Program-made: the position numbers and the translations under genes
Notes under the pieces: model-generated
What the model was told of the DNA's origin: nothing
Seen by the model: the letters and a program-made list of their open reading frames with translations, nothing else
Databases searched by the model: none
In this document: piece after piece, positions 49,881 to 58,513 of the stretch
Numbering within the stretch: the stretch's first letter is position 1
Layout: each line of letters starts with the position of its first letter
NCBI RefSeq assembly: GCF_007860095.1
Contig: NZ_SJPT01000015.1
Location: forward strand, 48,114-112,113
Length of the DNA: 64,000 nt
Direction of reading: 5' to 3'
From: Novipirellula galeiformis
GTDB taxonomy: Bacteria > Planctomycetota > Planctomycetia > Pirellulales > Pirellulaceae

Positions 49881-51167
49881 ATGAGGCCAAGCTCGACTCG
49901 CATTCGCTACCGCGCCCTGGCTTGGTTGACGCTTGCCGCCGCATTGGCGTACCTGAGCCGAAACGCCGTCGGTGTGGCTGAAAGCACGATTCGCGAAGAC
50001 ATCGGATTCAGCCTGGAGCAATCCGGTTGGTTCATGGGGGCCTTCTTCTGGACTTATTCGTTATTCCAAGTGCCGAGCGGTTGGTTGGCCGAGCGATGGG
50101 GCACGCGGATCACGTTGAGCGTGTTTGCGTTTGCATGGTCGGTCGCAACGTTCGGGATCGGCGTGGCTCCGGGATTTTGGCTGCTGATTGTGGCCCAGTT
50201 GGTGATGGGGGTTGCCCAAGCCGGCATTTTCCCGGCCTCGTGTAATTCCGTCGGACACTGGTTACCGCTGGGGCAACGTTCGCTGAGCTGTGGCATCTTG
50301 GCTGCAGGGATGCAAATCGGTGCGATTTTGGCCAGTGGTTTGACGGGGCTGCTGCTCGCTCCGTTTGGTTGGCGCTGGGTTTTTATCGGCTTTGCCATGC
50401 CTGGAATCTTGTGGACGCTGGGGTTCTATCTGCGATTTCGCAATCACCCCGAACAGGACTCGCGAGTCAATGCAGCGGAGTTAGAGAAGATTCGTTCTGG
50501 GCGTGCCGCTGCGACAGCTCCCGCCGCGGACGACGCAGCCTCGGTCAGCGAGTGGGGTGAGTTGCTGGCGATTGTTCGATCGCCCGTGATGTGGTGGCTG
50601 TGTGGGCAACAGATTTGCCGCGGTTCGGGGTACATGTTCTTTGCCAGCTGGTTTCCGACCTTCTTGCAAGAGACGCGTGGCGTGTCGGTCGCCGAGTCAG
50701 GCTATTTGCAAGGCCTAGTGCTCGCCGGAACGCTGGCGGGCAGTATCTTCGGAGGGACGTTGGTCGATTGGATTTGGCGTCGGACTGGCTCACTGCGGTT
50801 GAGCCGCAGCGGTGTGGGGGCGACGTTCTTGGCGGCTTGTGCGCTGTTGATCCTGGCGGCTTGGTTCGTCCAAAACGCAGTGTTAGCGGTCGCGCTGTTA
50901 TCGTTGGGCTCGTTTCTGGCCGCATTGGCCGGTCCCTGTGCATTCGCAGCCACGATTGATATCGGGGGTCCCCGTGTACCGCAAGTCTTTGGGGTGATGA
51001 ATATGACCGGCAACCTTGCCGCAGCGGCATGCCCGGTGCTGGTCGGTTATTTGTTTCAATGGACGTCGAACTGGAACCTTGTGCTACTATTGTTCGCGGC
51101 GGTCTATCTCGTTGGCGCTGTCTGTTGGATCTTTGTTAATCCGCAAAAGCACATCGACAATGCCTAA
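49881..51167 (+). CDS. MFS transporter, anion:cation symporter-like (sugar-acid uptake)
   Basis: A 428-residue polytopic protein with 12 predicted membrane helices. The N-terminal segment RALAWLTLAAALAYLSRNAVGV, the loop 2-3 motif PSGWLAERWGTR and the overall size match the ACS family, which imports hexuronates and galactonate. Its ATG directly abuts the stop of the aldolase gene. As last gene of the operon it most likely brings in the substrate of the dehydratase. Confidence 0.9.
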   Translation: MRPSSTRIRYRALAWLTLAAALAYLSRNAVGVAESTIREDIGFSLEQSGWFMGAFFWTYSLFQVPSGWLAERWGTRITLSVFAFAWSVATFGIGVAPGFWLLIVAQLVMGVAQAGIFPASCNSVGHWLPLGQRSLSCGILAAGMQIGAILASGLTGLLLAPFGWRWVFIGFAMPGILWTLGFYLRFRNHPEQDSRVNAAELEKIRSGRAAATAPAADDAASVSEWGELLAIVRSPVMWWLCGQQICRGSGYMFFASWFPTFLQETRGVSVAESGYLQGLVLAGTLAGSIFGGTLVDWIWRRTGSLRLSRSGVGATFLAACALLILAAWFVQNAVLAVALLSLGSFLAALAGPCAFAATIDIGGPRVPQVFGVMNMTGNLAAAACPVLVGYLFQWTSNWNLVLLLFAAVYLVGAVCWIFVNPQKHIDNA

Positions 51168-51324
51168 CCGTGGCGGTTGGGAACTCGCGGTTTCCGGACA
51201 ACGATGTCCGAACCCGCGTTTGCAGTGGCGTCGTATCTCACCCCAGCCCGATGTGGAAACGAGGGGCTGGGCTGCGTCGCCGCTGAACGTCGACGTTCTC
51301 CGCTGCATGCCGCCGCCGACGGGC

Positions 51325-52905
51325 TTAACCGAGCGCGCGGCGGAGCAAGTTGTGGGTGATCTGCTGGACGCGCTCATCGGGGCCGTGCGGACGCGACCAA
51401 TGCGACCACGGTAACCAGTGTCCCGGCGGGCTGGCTAATCCCTGACACCACCAAATCGTCGACGCATTGAAGACAAAGTTCCCCTTGGGACCGGGGTAGA
51501 TCGTCGACGCCCAGGGGGCTGGATTGACGCCACCGTTAAGCGCCGTCCCTTCGGCAATCACCTCCAATCCGGCAAGGTCGGTGGGCGGGTCCCCATGGAA
51601 CTCCCAGCCGATCAAGCCGGGAATCGCTTCGCCTTGCTTCATGCCGGTGTCGGCAAAGATCCAGTGATCGGGACGGGTGCAGATCCAATCACCACCTCCG
51701 TTGACAGGTCGCAGGTTGCGAACGCCCATCAAATAGCCCTCGTCCGGACCGTGGTGAGGGTAGGGGCCAAAGTTTTTCTCACGCTCTTGGGCCCAGCGAT
51801 AATCGCCGCCATACGGACCACCGCGAAAGATGATCCGGTTCGGATCCCCTGCGGAACTTTCGCGAAACGGCGTGACCCAGCAAACCGAGTTGCCCGAGAG
51901 GAACAGCAAGTTGACTCCCTCGTCACGCATCTTGACGACACTTTCGTACTGGCGGATGTCCCAGTATTCATCGTGTCCATTGCTGATAAATGCCTTGCAT
52001 TTCAATCCACGCTCGGGCGTCAACATGTCGCTGTTAGAACAATAGGTCACGTCGTAGCCATGCTGCTCTAGCCAATAAGCCATTGGGAATTCAAAACACA
52101 ACCACTCCCCCGAGCCGATCGTTTGCGGGTTCTCAAAGATTTGCGAGTACTTGCCATAGGGGCGATCGAAACTGACGTCCGCCCACGGTCCCTGGACTCC
52201 ATCGGGATGCGTGTAGAGCGATTCATGATCCGGCCATTGGTTATAAGCTTGCCATGTGTTGTCAGAGCACTGCAACAAGATGTCTGCCGGGCGGTCATCG
52301 CGGACGATAAAGATCAGATAGTTTTGCCAATATCCATGCCCACTCGCGTCGCTCTCGGTCGTCAACCGTCCCAAGTAAACCCCGCTCGGCCAATCCTCGG
52401 GGATTGTCAACGTGGTGCACGATTCCCACTGGCATTCGCGAATTCGCTTCTCGCCGATCGGCGGCACCGCTTGAGGTGTTCCGTCAAACGGCCCCAGCGT
52501 GGTCATCAAGCGAGCGCCACGGCCACCGTAGTAGCCCGTCCGGAAGATTTCGATCTTGAATTTCTGTGGCGCAGCGGTTGAAACTTTGAAATTGACGGTC
52601 TCAGCGGCCATCACGCTCTGCTTGCTACAGTAGCCTTCGATGGGTGAACTTCGCACCCCGCCTGCCTTGTCCAACCGCACGCGAGTCAGTTGCCAATCGC
52701 GAGCGCCGGGCTTGGCGTTTTCATCGCGAATCAGCGACGAGCGAGAAGCGGGTTGCTGAATTTTCGCTGCGTCCTGCGCTACCGATACGTTCTCCTGTGC
52801 GTTAGCCAACATCCCCAGCGAGGCTACCGCGCCGGCCAACGAAACGGCGGCTGCATCCTTCAGTAGGTCTCGGCGATGCAGTGGAGTGGCTTTTTTCTTG
52901 TCCAT
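51325..52905 (-). CDS. Tat-exported protein similar to N,N-dimethylformamidase large subunit
   Basis: A 526-residue protein with a twin-arginine leader (HRRDLLKDAAAVSLAG). The mature part has an Ig/beta-sandwich region (about 65-190) and then the DMFase-beta-like catalytic domain (LLQCSDNTWQAYNQW, SNGHDEYWD, LFLSGNSVCW). The HDEYW segment is the iron-site region of N,N-dimethylformamidase. Planctomycete members are uncharacterised; an amidohydrolase or metal-dependent role is inferred. It converges with the MFS gene. Confidence 0.82.
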   Translation of the reverse strand: MDKKKATPLHRRDLLKDAAAVSLAGAVASLGMLANAQENVSVAQDAAKIQQPASRSSLIRDENAKPGARDWQLTRVRLDKAGGVRSSPIEGYCSKQSVMAAETVNFKVSTAAPQKFKIEIFRTGYYGGRGARLMTTLGPFDGTPQAVPPIGEKRIRECQWESCTTLTIPEDWPSGVYLGRLTTESDASGHGYWQNYLIFIVRDDRPADILLQCSDNTWQAYNQWPDHESLYTHPDGVQGPWADVSFDRPYGKYSQIFENPQTIGSGEWLCFEFPMAYWLEQHGYDVTYCSNSDMLTPERGLKCKAFISNGHDEYWDIRQYESVVKMRDEGVNLLFLSGNSVCWVTPFRESSAGDPNRIIFRGGPYGGDYRWAQEREKNFGPYPHHGPDEGYLMGVRNLRPVNGGGDWICTRPDHWIFADTGMKQGEAIPGLIGWEFHGDPPTDLAGLEVIAEGTALNGGVNPAPWASTIYPGPKGNFVFNASTIWWCQGLASPPGHWLPWSHWSRPHGPDERVQQITHNLLRRALG

Positions 52906-53359
52906 GTTGAATGTCTTTGGTTCGTCGATGGAAGCGGGTTCTCGAAACGAAGCAGAGGCCCATTTTTACCACATCGCCCAACAGCCCACAGCACTCAGCG
53001 CCACCTGCTTAGCAACCCCACCCCAAAAGCTTTACTATAGGCGAGGTCGGATGGAGCACTGAGCGAAATCCGGGAGAGGCCCGTCTCAATCTTGCTCGCC
53101 CCCATCACCGCGGCGCACCCCCGCAACCGCAAAAAAGAAATCCGGACAATTCCCTTGCAACTCCGCTGCGGATCGCCAATAATCCGTTTCCGATCCTTGC
53201 GGTGGAGGTCAAGCGGTGGAGGTCAATGTCGCCGCCACCCAACAGGCCGAAGGTCCACTCCGCCCTCAGGCGGTGCATCTAAAAACGGCTTTCCGGTGTT
53301 CCTCAAACGCCCTCTTCCACCGCCAACCGCCATTCCCCTTCGCAGCCTCTCCCGGCAAC
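52906..53359. other. Interval between DMFase-like gene and intI
   Basis: About 450 bases with no gene. It contains an exact 14-base tandem duplication (GCGGTGGAGGTCAA at 53199 and 53213) and a small hairpin CCGCC-CTCA-GGCGG near 53266. No T-run terminator is seen. Confidence 0.5.
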
Positions 53360-54706
53360 TCAGCTTCCCACGGCGTCGGCCTTTAACCGATCGAGCGGGC
53401 TGACCACCACGGGGCCAACGCGATTGTCCACATGGGTATAGATTTCAGTCGTCTTGATGTCGGCGTGCCCCAACAGAGTCTGGATCTGGCGAATGTCCGT
53501 TCCGTTCCACAGCAAATGAGTGGCGAAGCAGTGCCGGAAAGTGTGGCTGGTCACATGTTTGAGCAATCCCGCAGCCTCTACCGCTTGTCTCAGGTGCGGC
53601 GGGAAGGTGTCGCGGTGCAAATGGTGACGGTGTCGTTGACCCGTGCGAGGGTCGCGAGAGAAACGCGACGATGCAAACAAGTACTGCCAACGGAGTTCAC
53701 GGTGTGCATGAGGGAACTTTCTCGACAACGCATGGGGCAACCATACCGACGCGGTGCCTTCGGCAACGTCGTGCTCGTGGAGCGCCGCACGTGTTGCCAT
53801 GTATCGCGTCAGCACCTCGACAAGCTTCTCGGGCATCGGCACCACCCGGCTCTTGCCTCCCTTGGATTGATGAATCTCGACCCGGCGATTATCAAAATCA
53901 AGATCCTTGACCCGCAATCGAATCGCCTCGCTGATTCGCATCCCACAGCCGTACAACAATTGGGCGATCACCAAGTGAATGCCTTGCAGTGCGTCAAACA
54001 CCCGATTCACCTCCTGCGTGCTCATCACCGTAGGGATCATTCCCCCCTTGCTCGCCCGCACCGCCTCGATGCTGCCGAGTTCCCGTTTGAGCACCAGCTG
54101 AAAGAATTTACGTAACGCATGAAACGCCACGTTTTGTGTGTCGGGGGCCACGTGCCCATCGACCGCCAGGTCGGTCAAATGAGCCTCGACGTCGAGCTCG
54201 CTGATCTTCTCAAAATCGGCCAGACAGGAGAGCGCCCGATCAGACATAAACGTTTTCAATTTACTCACGTACGCTCGCTCGGTCGCGATCCTCAGTCCCG
54301 CGCGTCGCAGCGCCCGGCGGAACTCCTGGATCGCATCGGGCTCACGCGGATTGATTTTGCCGCCCGACTCCTCGATCGAGCCATCGCCCTCATCGCGGTT
54401 GCGCTCGATGACAATGATCTCAAGCATCTTGTTGCGTAAGGGAACCAAGTCGTCGTCCGGTTTCTGCAGCACCAAACGGCGGTAGATCATCAAGCCACGG
54501 ATGATCTTCATACGCTTCCATGCCGGAAAGCCCGCGTCCCGCTTGCTTCTTAGAAATTCAATCACCTCGGCAGCGGTAAACTCCGTCGCTTGCTGATTTG
54601 ACGGGCCGCTACGGCCATGGAACGTCGAGAATTGTTTGAACCAAATCTTGGCCCATCGCAGTTCCTGCTCCATCGATCCGGGTTTGATAAAGAGTTCCGA
54701 TGCCAT
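53360..54706 (-). CDS. intI: Integron integrase IntI with N-terminal extension
   Basis: A 448-residue tyrosine recombinase. The core-binding domain (about 130-215) and catalytic domain carry Arg (YGCGMRISEAIRL, about 257), Lys (KGGKSRVVPMP), HTFRH (about 385), LGHADIKTTEIYTHV with the nucleophile Tyr (about 421), and the integron-specific patch between motifs II and III (about 300-365: LHEHDVAEG, LPHALSRKFPHAHREL, SRDPRTGQRHRHHLH). IntI proteins are normally about 320-340 residues. This one has some 110 extra N-terminal residues that look like a second helical SAM-like domain. ATG 54706 is chosen because GGGAGG precedes it. It catalyses attI x attC and attC x attC cassette exchange. Confidence 0.93.
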   Translation of the reverse strand: MASELFIKPGSMEQELRWAKIWFKQFSTFHGRSGPSNQQATEFTAAEVIEFLRSKRDAGFPAWKRMKIIRGLMIYRRLVLQKPDDDLVPLRNKMLEIIVIERNRDEGDGSIEESGGKINPREPDAIQEFRRALRRAGLRIATERAYVSKLKTFMSDRALSCLADFEKISELDVEAHLTDLAVDGHVAPDTQNVAFHALRKFFQLVLKRELGSIEAVRASKGGMIPTVMSTQEVNRVFDALQGIHLVIAQLLYGCGMRISEAIRLRVKDLDFDNRRVEIHQSKGGKSRVVPMPEKLVEVLTRYMATRAALHEHDVAEGTASVWLPHALSRKFPHAHRELRWQYLFASSRFSRDPRTGQRHRHHLHRDTFPPHLRQAVEAAGLLKHVTSHTFRHCFATHLLWNGTDIRQIQTLLGHADIKTTEIYTHVDNRVGPVVVSPLDRLKADAVGS

Positions 54707-55470
54707 CGAGTCTGCCCTCCCAAGCGGTCCGCTCTGACGCAAACACTGGCAGCTTCGTCGCAGGCCAGACTCGTTGCGTAAAAGAATTCACGCTGGCCGC
54801 CGTGCCAACTCACGCGCCCTGCATCCTAGCACTCATCCGAGTCGCGGCAGACAATTAATCTGGAAGTTCAACGGATTGCATTGCTAGCGAAGCAAGCCTC
54901 GATGATTCCCATTCCAGCCTATCGGTCCTGGAGTTGCGCTAAACCTGAAGTTGTGCTAATCCAGTTAAACCCAGCAAATCGCAACCCGACGCGATCAGAG
55001 AGGAACCGAATCAAACGCGATGTCCGCTCGCTGCTGCGGCGAGCAATTCAAATACTGCCCCTGTTTTGCCAGGGTTGAAGGGGGGGGAGGGCGGTGGTGA
55101 GTCGGCACGTCCTTGTTGTTGACCGCTGTTGTGAGACAGTGGCTCCGTCCACGATCCGAAAGTTCGATTTAAAACAAGGCCCTCCGTTGCAAGCGTCCCG
55201 CTCGAACCCTACTTCATCCTGCAGCCAACCGCGGTGAATCGCCTTGATGTTTGGGAAAAAGAATTTGCTCAAGATCTGTCTGCGTCGCACCCCGCTACGA
55301 GGGATCCAGGGCAGGGTGAGAATAAGCTTGACGGTAGGCCTGTAGCGGGTGAGAATAGCGGTGGCGGTCGCCCGTTCCGGAGAGGGGCACACCGTGAGAA
55401 TAAGTTTGAATTCAGGGTGAGAATACCCTAAATCGACCTATTCTCACCCTCACTGACCGCAGAAACATAA
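54707..55470. other. intI–attI leader region
   Basis: About 760 bases between the integrase start and the first cassette. No convincing gene; a 114-codon minus frame at 55048-55392 has no family features and is GC-skew-driven. By analogy with other integrons this region should hold the intI promoter, the cassette promoter and the integrase-binding part of attI. It carries a run of seven or more G at about 55080 and the GGGTGAGAATA repeats. Confidence 0.6.
55314..55449. repeat. Five copies of an 11-mer next to attI, last two inverted
   Basis: GGGTGAGAATA occurs at 55314, 55347 and 55415 and, with one mismatch (CCGTGAGAATA), at 55393. The exact reverse complement is at 55439-55449. Copies four and five make an 11-bp perfect stem around a 13-base loop (55415-55449), ending 21 bases before the attI crossover. 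Position and orientation fit integrase-binding direct repeats, a regulator operator, or an RNA hairpin in the cassette leader. Confidence 0.85.
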
Positions 55471-55477
55471 GTTATCC
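55471..55477 (+). other. attI crossover core (first cassette boundary)
   Basis: GTTATCC. Its reverse complement, GGATAAC, is the R'' of cassette 1 (56102-56108), which fixes this as the 5' edge of the first cassette, with cleavage expected after the G. Confidence 0.85.
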
Positions 55478-55527
55478 GATGGAACTATCGAACAATCTCG
55501 CTAGCAAACCTACGCAAGAATGGTGAC

Positions 55528-56055
55528 ATGCAATCGTTGAACTTTGATGAATTGGCTGAGGCTCTCTACGACGAACTCGCGACGATTCTACCACCGCTCG
55601 CAAACAATCCAGATGTTTTTGGGTTCGCGATCTTCGTCCCTGAAGATGCGGGTGCTGCTTGCTTCAACTACACATATGGCAACGAATCCAAGATGACAGC
55701 TCGCGCCGGTACCATGGACGCACTTGATCAACGCTACAGTCCGATCGAGTGGATCCCGACTCTTCCGGCATTTAAGAACTCGAACCGTGTTCTGGAGTCA
55801 TTGGTCGAGCAGTTCAAGCAGATTTCTCAAGATCTTTCGGGGAATAAACTCTACAAGGTGCATGGTGAATTCATAACTGGATGTGCGCGAGCAACGCTCC
55901 TTGCAATGAAACGCCACAAGGAAGAAGGTACTTTTGGTACAATTTGGTACCGCGTTCTCGCCATGACGGACGATGAGGACCCCATCTTGGTAGAGGCGTT
56001 TAAAACCTTGAACGATGGCCGTGCTCGAAAAGAGGCCGCTATCCTCTATAAATAG
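55528..56055 (+). CDS. Cassette 1: hypothetical protein (possibly DUF4303-like)
   Basis: A 175-residue soluble protein with no signal peptide or membrane helix. The N-terminal half (FGFAIFVPEDAGAACFNYTY, then RYSPIEW) faintly recalls DUF4303 proteins, many of which sit next to toxins as immunity-type genes. I cannot confirm this by eye. First gene of the array and thus closest to any cassette promoter. It begins 57 bases after the cassette boundary and ends 46 bases before its attC. Confidence 0.75.
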   Translation: MQSLNFDELAEALYDELATILPPLANNPDVFGFAIFVPEDAGAACFNYTYGNESKMTARAGTMDALDQRYSPIEWIPTLPAFKNSNRVLESLVEQFKQISQDLSGNKLYKVHGEFITGCARATLLAMKRHKEEGTFGTIWYRVLAMTDDEDPILVEAFKTLNDGRARKEAAILYK

Positions 56056-56101
56056 AACTGCCTTTTTCTTGATGGCACTCTTGCCCGCGTCGAACAGAGG
56101 C

Positions 56102-56193
56102 GGATAACCATGGCATTCACACGGAGCGGGGCTTGCTGCCGAATTTGAATGGACAACTTTACTCTCCCCGCCCGGTGATGCCAGGCGTTCCCC
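56102..56193 (+). other. attC1
   Basis: R'' GGATAAC (56102-56108), R' GTTCCCC (56187-56193). The left arm AACCATGGCATTCAC pairs with GTGATGCCAGGCGTT on the right. Confidence 0.9.
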
Positions 56194-56212
56194 GATTTCC
56201 GGAACCTGAAGC

Positions 56213-56704
56213 ATGCAAATCCGACTTGCCTATCTGATGGGGTTGCTGTTCGTCTTGGGTTGCTTTCAATCACAACCCTCGCCGCCGGCATTTGTTCCAC
56301 CTCATGCAACAATCGAAATATTCGCAACATCACCAAAGGCTGGCCCAAACACCAAGCCGGCTACCGATCCTTTGTCCCGAGCGACAATCCATCTGGTCAC
56401 TCCACCCGTTGTTACAAATGCCGATATCTCGGGCGTCGCTAAAACGGAAATGACAGTAGAGACTGTCGGCGGAGTCGCACCCTCAACGACGGTTCCAGCC
56501 TTGGACGTCCGGCTAAACGCGACTGGCTCGCCTAAGCTGCTTGCGGCAACTACCAATCCTGCTTCCCCATCCATCGCGGTCGTAGTGAACGGCACTGTTA
56601 TATGCGTTCCGAAGATTCGGCAGCCCATCAGCGACTCGTTTCGTATCACTGGCGACGATACCTTCATCAACGCTATCCCTTCCGTCACAGGCCAAACGAA
56701 TTGA
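56213..56704 (+). CDS. Cassette 2: small predicted lipoprotein
   Basis: A 163-residue protein with a lipoprotein signal (MQIRLAYLMGLLFVLGC, Cys about 17), a Pro/Thr/Ala-rich low-complexity middle, and a C-terminal stretch GTVICVPKIRQPISDSFRIT. No family recognised. The start lies 26 bases inside the cassette, and the stop is 21 bases before attC2. Confidence 0.75.
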   Translation: MQIRLAYLMGLLFVLGCFQSQPSPPAFVPPHATIEIFATSPKAGPNTKPATDPLSRATIHLVTPPVVTNADISGVAKTEMTVETVGGVAPSTTVPALDVRLNATGSPKLLAATTNPASPSIAVVVNGTVICVPKIRQPISDSFRITGDDTFINAIPSVTGQTN

Positions 56705-56724
56705 ACGGACGGGGAACCAAGGAC

Positions 56725-56816
56725 GGGGAACCAATGGATTGCACGGCAGCCGGGGGTCACACGTTTTGGCAGATCAAACTTTTCACGGCCCGGCTCCGTG
56801 AATCCTGCCGTTCGCC
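56725..56816 (+). other. attC2
   Basis: R'' GGGGAAC (56725-56731), R' GTTCGCC (56810-56816). A 14-base stretch including ACGGGGAACCA is duplicated immediately upstream (about 56707-56733), giving a second potential R''. Confidence 0.88.
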
Positions 56817-56830
56817 GATCGAATACATTG

Positions 56831-57331
56831 ATGCGTTTCCAGATGCAGACGTTACGCAAATGGCTCGCCGATTACATCGAACACGCTTTCCGCGGCGTGA
56901 CACTCAATGGCGGAACAAGCATCTACCGTGCTGAATCGATTGACGACTACGGCAACCCGGCGGAAGATGAACTCGACAAAACCGCTGAACGAATCGACTG
57001 GCGTAGGGTTGCGAAAGCGGATCTTCTGAAACGCAATTGGGCATTACACCATTTAGATACAGACGGATTCCGATTCTACACGCCCGCTATCATGACGATG
57101 ATGATTGATGACGAAAATCGCTCATCGATGTTGATGGACACATTTCTGTTTCGCTTGAGCCGAATGAAGGGCGATTGTATGATCGGAGACGACCGCTTCC
57201 GTGACATATTCAATGCTTCGCAGCGTGCCGCAATCGTTCGGTTCCTCAAGTTTGCATTGCACAATGAGCCGCAGGGCTTTAACGATGTCGATGTTCGAGA
57301 CGCGCTAACGAAGGTCAAGCGATGTGCATGA
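56831..57331 (+). CDS. Cassette 3: hypothetical protein (DUF6714-like)
   Basis: A 166-residue soluble protein. The segment DGFRFYTPAIMTMMI and the downstream FNASQRAAIVRFLKFAL resemble the pattern of DUF6714 proteins. ATG 56831 is used; the in-frame GTG at 56798 falls inside attC2 and belongs to the previous cassette. Function unknown. Confidence 0.75.
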   Translation: MRFQMQTLRKWLADYIEHAFRGVTLNGGTSIYRAESIDDYGNPAEDELDKTAERIDWRRVAKADLLKRNWALHHLDTDGFRFYTPAIMTMMIDDENRSSMLMDTFLFRLSRMKGDCMIGDDRFRDIFNASQRAAIVRFLKFALHNEPQGFNDVDVRDALTKVKRCA

Positions 57332-57342
57332 CCCGGGACAAC

Positions 57343-57434
57343 GGCGAACCATGGGATGCAACGGAGCGGCGGTGGTGCGGTTTTTGGTGAGATCAATGTC
57401 AACTCCCGCCGCCCGCTGATCCCAGCCGTTATCC
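57343..57434 (+). other. attC3
   Basis: R'' GGCGAAC (57343-57349), R' GTTATCC (57428-57434). The arms share GCGGCGG/CCGCCGC and GGGAT/ATCCC pairing. Confidence 0.9.
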
Positions 57435-57449
57435 GACTACAGACACGAC

Positions 57450-57881
57450 ATGACGTTTACTGATCCACGCTGGGACGATCTCACAGATGCCGATTGGGAC
57501 GTATTTGCCACGGCATGGAATGCTGAACTGCGTGGCGACGACGCTCAAACGCAACTACCACAACTACCGTGGTTACTGGACGATCCGCCCAACACCGCAG
57601 GCAAATACGTCGTGCCGATGAACTTTACGGCGTCACCAGAATCTCAATGGAAATTCATTGTTGCCGCATACTGGCGCGGCAATGAAGAAACGCATGGGCA
57701 CCTTGCCGCTGGGCCGGTGGAACATTTACTCGGTAGACACGGCGACCAATACATTGCTCTGGTCGAACAGATGGCCGATGACGATCCACTGTTTGCCAAA
57801 ATGCTGCGAGGATGCTATCAAAATCAAATGTCAGATGAGATATGGCGGCGCTTGTGCGTTGCGCGTGGAGACGTCGGATAA
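57450..57881 (+). CDS. Cassette 4: hypothetical protein (DUF6869-like)
   Basis: A 143-residue acidic soluble protein. GHLAAGPVEHLLGRHGDQYI followed by DDPLFAKMLRGCYQNQMSDEIW matches the 'A-GP-E-LL-HG … DP-F---L-G-W---M-EE-W' pattern I associate with DUF6869. Its TAA stop (57879-57881) lies inside the R'' of attC4, so gene and recombination site overlap by six bases. Confidence 0.8.
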   Translation: MTFTDPRWDDLTDADWDVFATAWNAELRGDDAQTQLPQLPWLLDDPPNTAGKYVVPMNFTASPESQWKFIVAAYWRGNEETHGHLAAGPVEHLLGRHGDQYIALVEQMADDDPLFAKMLRGCYQNQMSDEIWRRLCVARGDVG

Positions 57882-57966
57882 CCATGCGGTGAACGGGAGC
57901 CGCCGATAACGTCGGATTTGAGATCATTGTTTTTTTGCGGCGGCCCCGTTACCGCTGTAGTTCCCC
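57876..57966 (+). other. attC4
   Basis: R'' GGATAAC (57876-57882), R' GTTCCCC (57960-57966). The right arm CGGCGGCCCCGTTACCGC pairs closely with the left; a T7 run lies in the loop. Confidence 0.92.
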
Positions 57967-57990
57967 GACTAAGTGCGTAACGAGAACTGA

Positions 57991-58332
57991 TTGACGACGT
58001 TGACTACTGCTGACCAGAATCCGTACGAACCGACCGCGACGACTCCTGCCGAATCTCCGGTTCGCACGCGATGGATTCGGCCAATCGTGATTCTGAATGT
58101 CATCTTGCTTGCGATTCCAGCGTCCACTGTCGGATTCGTATACATCTCTATGCAAATCGAATTGAGACGTGAAGCCGAGTCATATACTGACGGCCCCATC
58201 GTCTACGAAACTGAGTTCGTTGGATTCTCTGGTTCGACTTGGCCACTGCTAACCTATTTTCTCGCCCCCAACATCTTGATGATTGCGTGCCTAGTTCGTC
58301 GCGCTAGACGCCGACACAGAATTTCAACGTGA
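57991..58332 (+). CDS. Cassette 5: small two-helix membrane protein
   Basis: A 113-residue protein with a probable TTG start. 'NPYEPTA' near the N-terminus is a motif common at the start of small planctomycete membrane proteins. Two membrane helices lie at about 30-52 (PIVILNVILLAIPASTVGFV) and 84-101 (WPLLTYFLAPNILMIACL), with a basic C-terminus. Function unknown; an envelope location is likely. Confidence 0.7.
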   Translation: MTTLTTADQNPYEPTATTPAESPVRTRWIRPIVILNVILLAIPASTVGFVYISMQIELRREAESYTDGPIVYETEFVGFSGSTWPLLTYFLAPNILMIACLVRRARRRHRIST

Positions 58333-58431
58333 CCAACTGCCCAAGCCCAACGGCCAAGTCGCTATACTTCGTGACTGATGTTGAATATGGCGACCTGCGA
58401 TCTCTCCGCCACAAAGAATGCGGGGAACCAT

Positions 58432-58513
58432 GCGATGATACGGAGCGGCGGTGGTCGCCGTTTTGACATCGCTTAAACCATTCGCCGCCGCCCGCATATC
58501 GCTCCCGTTCTGC
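58432..58513 (+). other. attC5
   Basis: R'' GGGGAAC (58432-58438), R' GTTCTGC (58507-58513). At 82 bp the shortest attC of the array. Confidence 0.9.

Noticed and set aside
55048..55392. 114-codon minus-strand frame upstream of attI
   Set aside because: Low-complexity composition, overlaps the 11-mer repeats, no recognisable domain.
55314..55449. Possible CRISPR array from the repeated 11-mer
   Set aside because: The repeat is too short, spacing is irregular (22-46 bases) and one copy is inverted; the attI context explains it better.
56798..56830. Upstream GTG start for the cassette 3 gene
   Set aside because: It lies within attC2 and upstream of the crossover, so it belongs to the preceding cassette.
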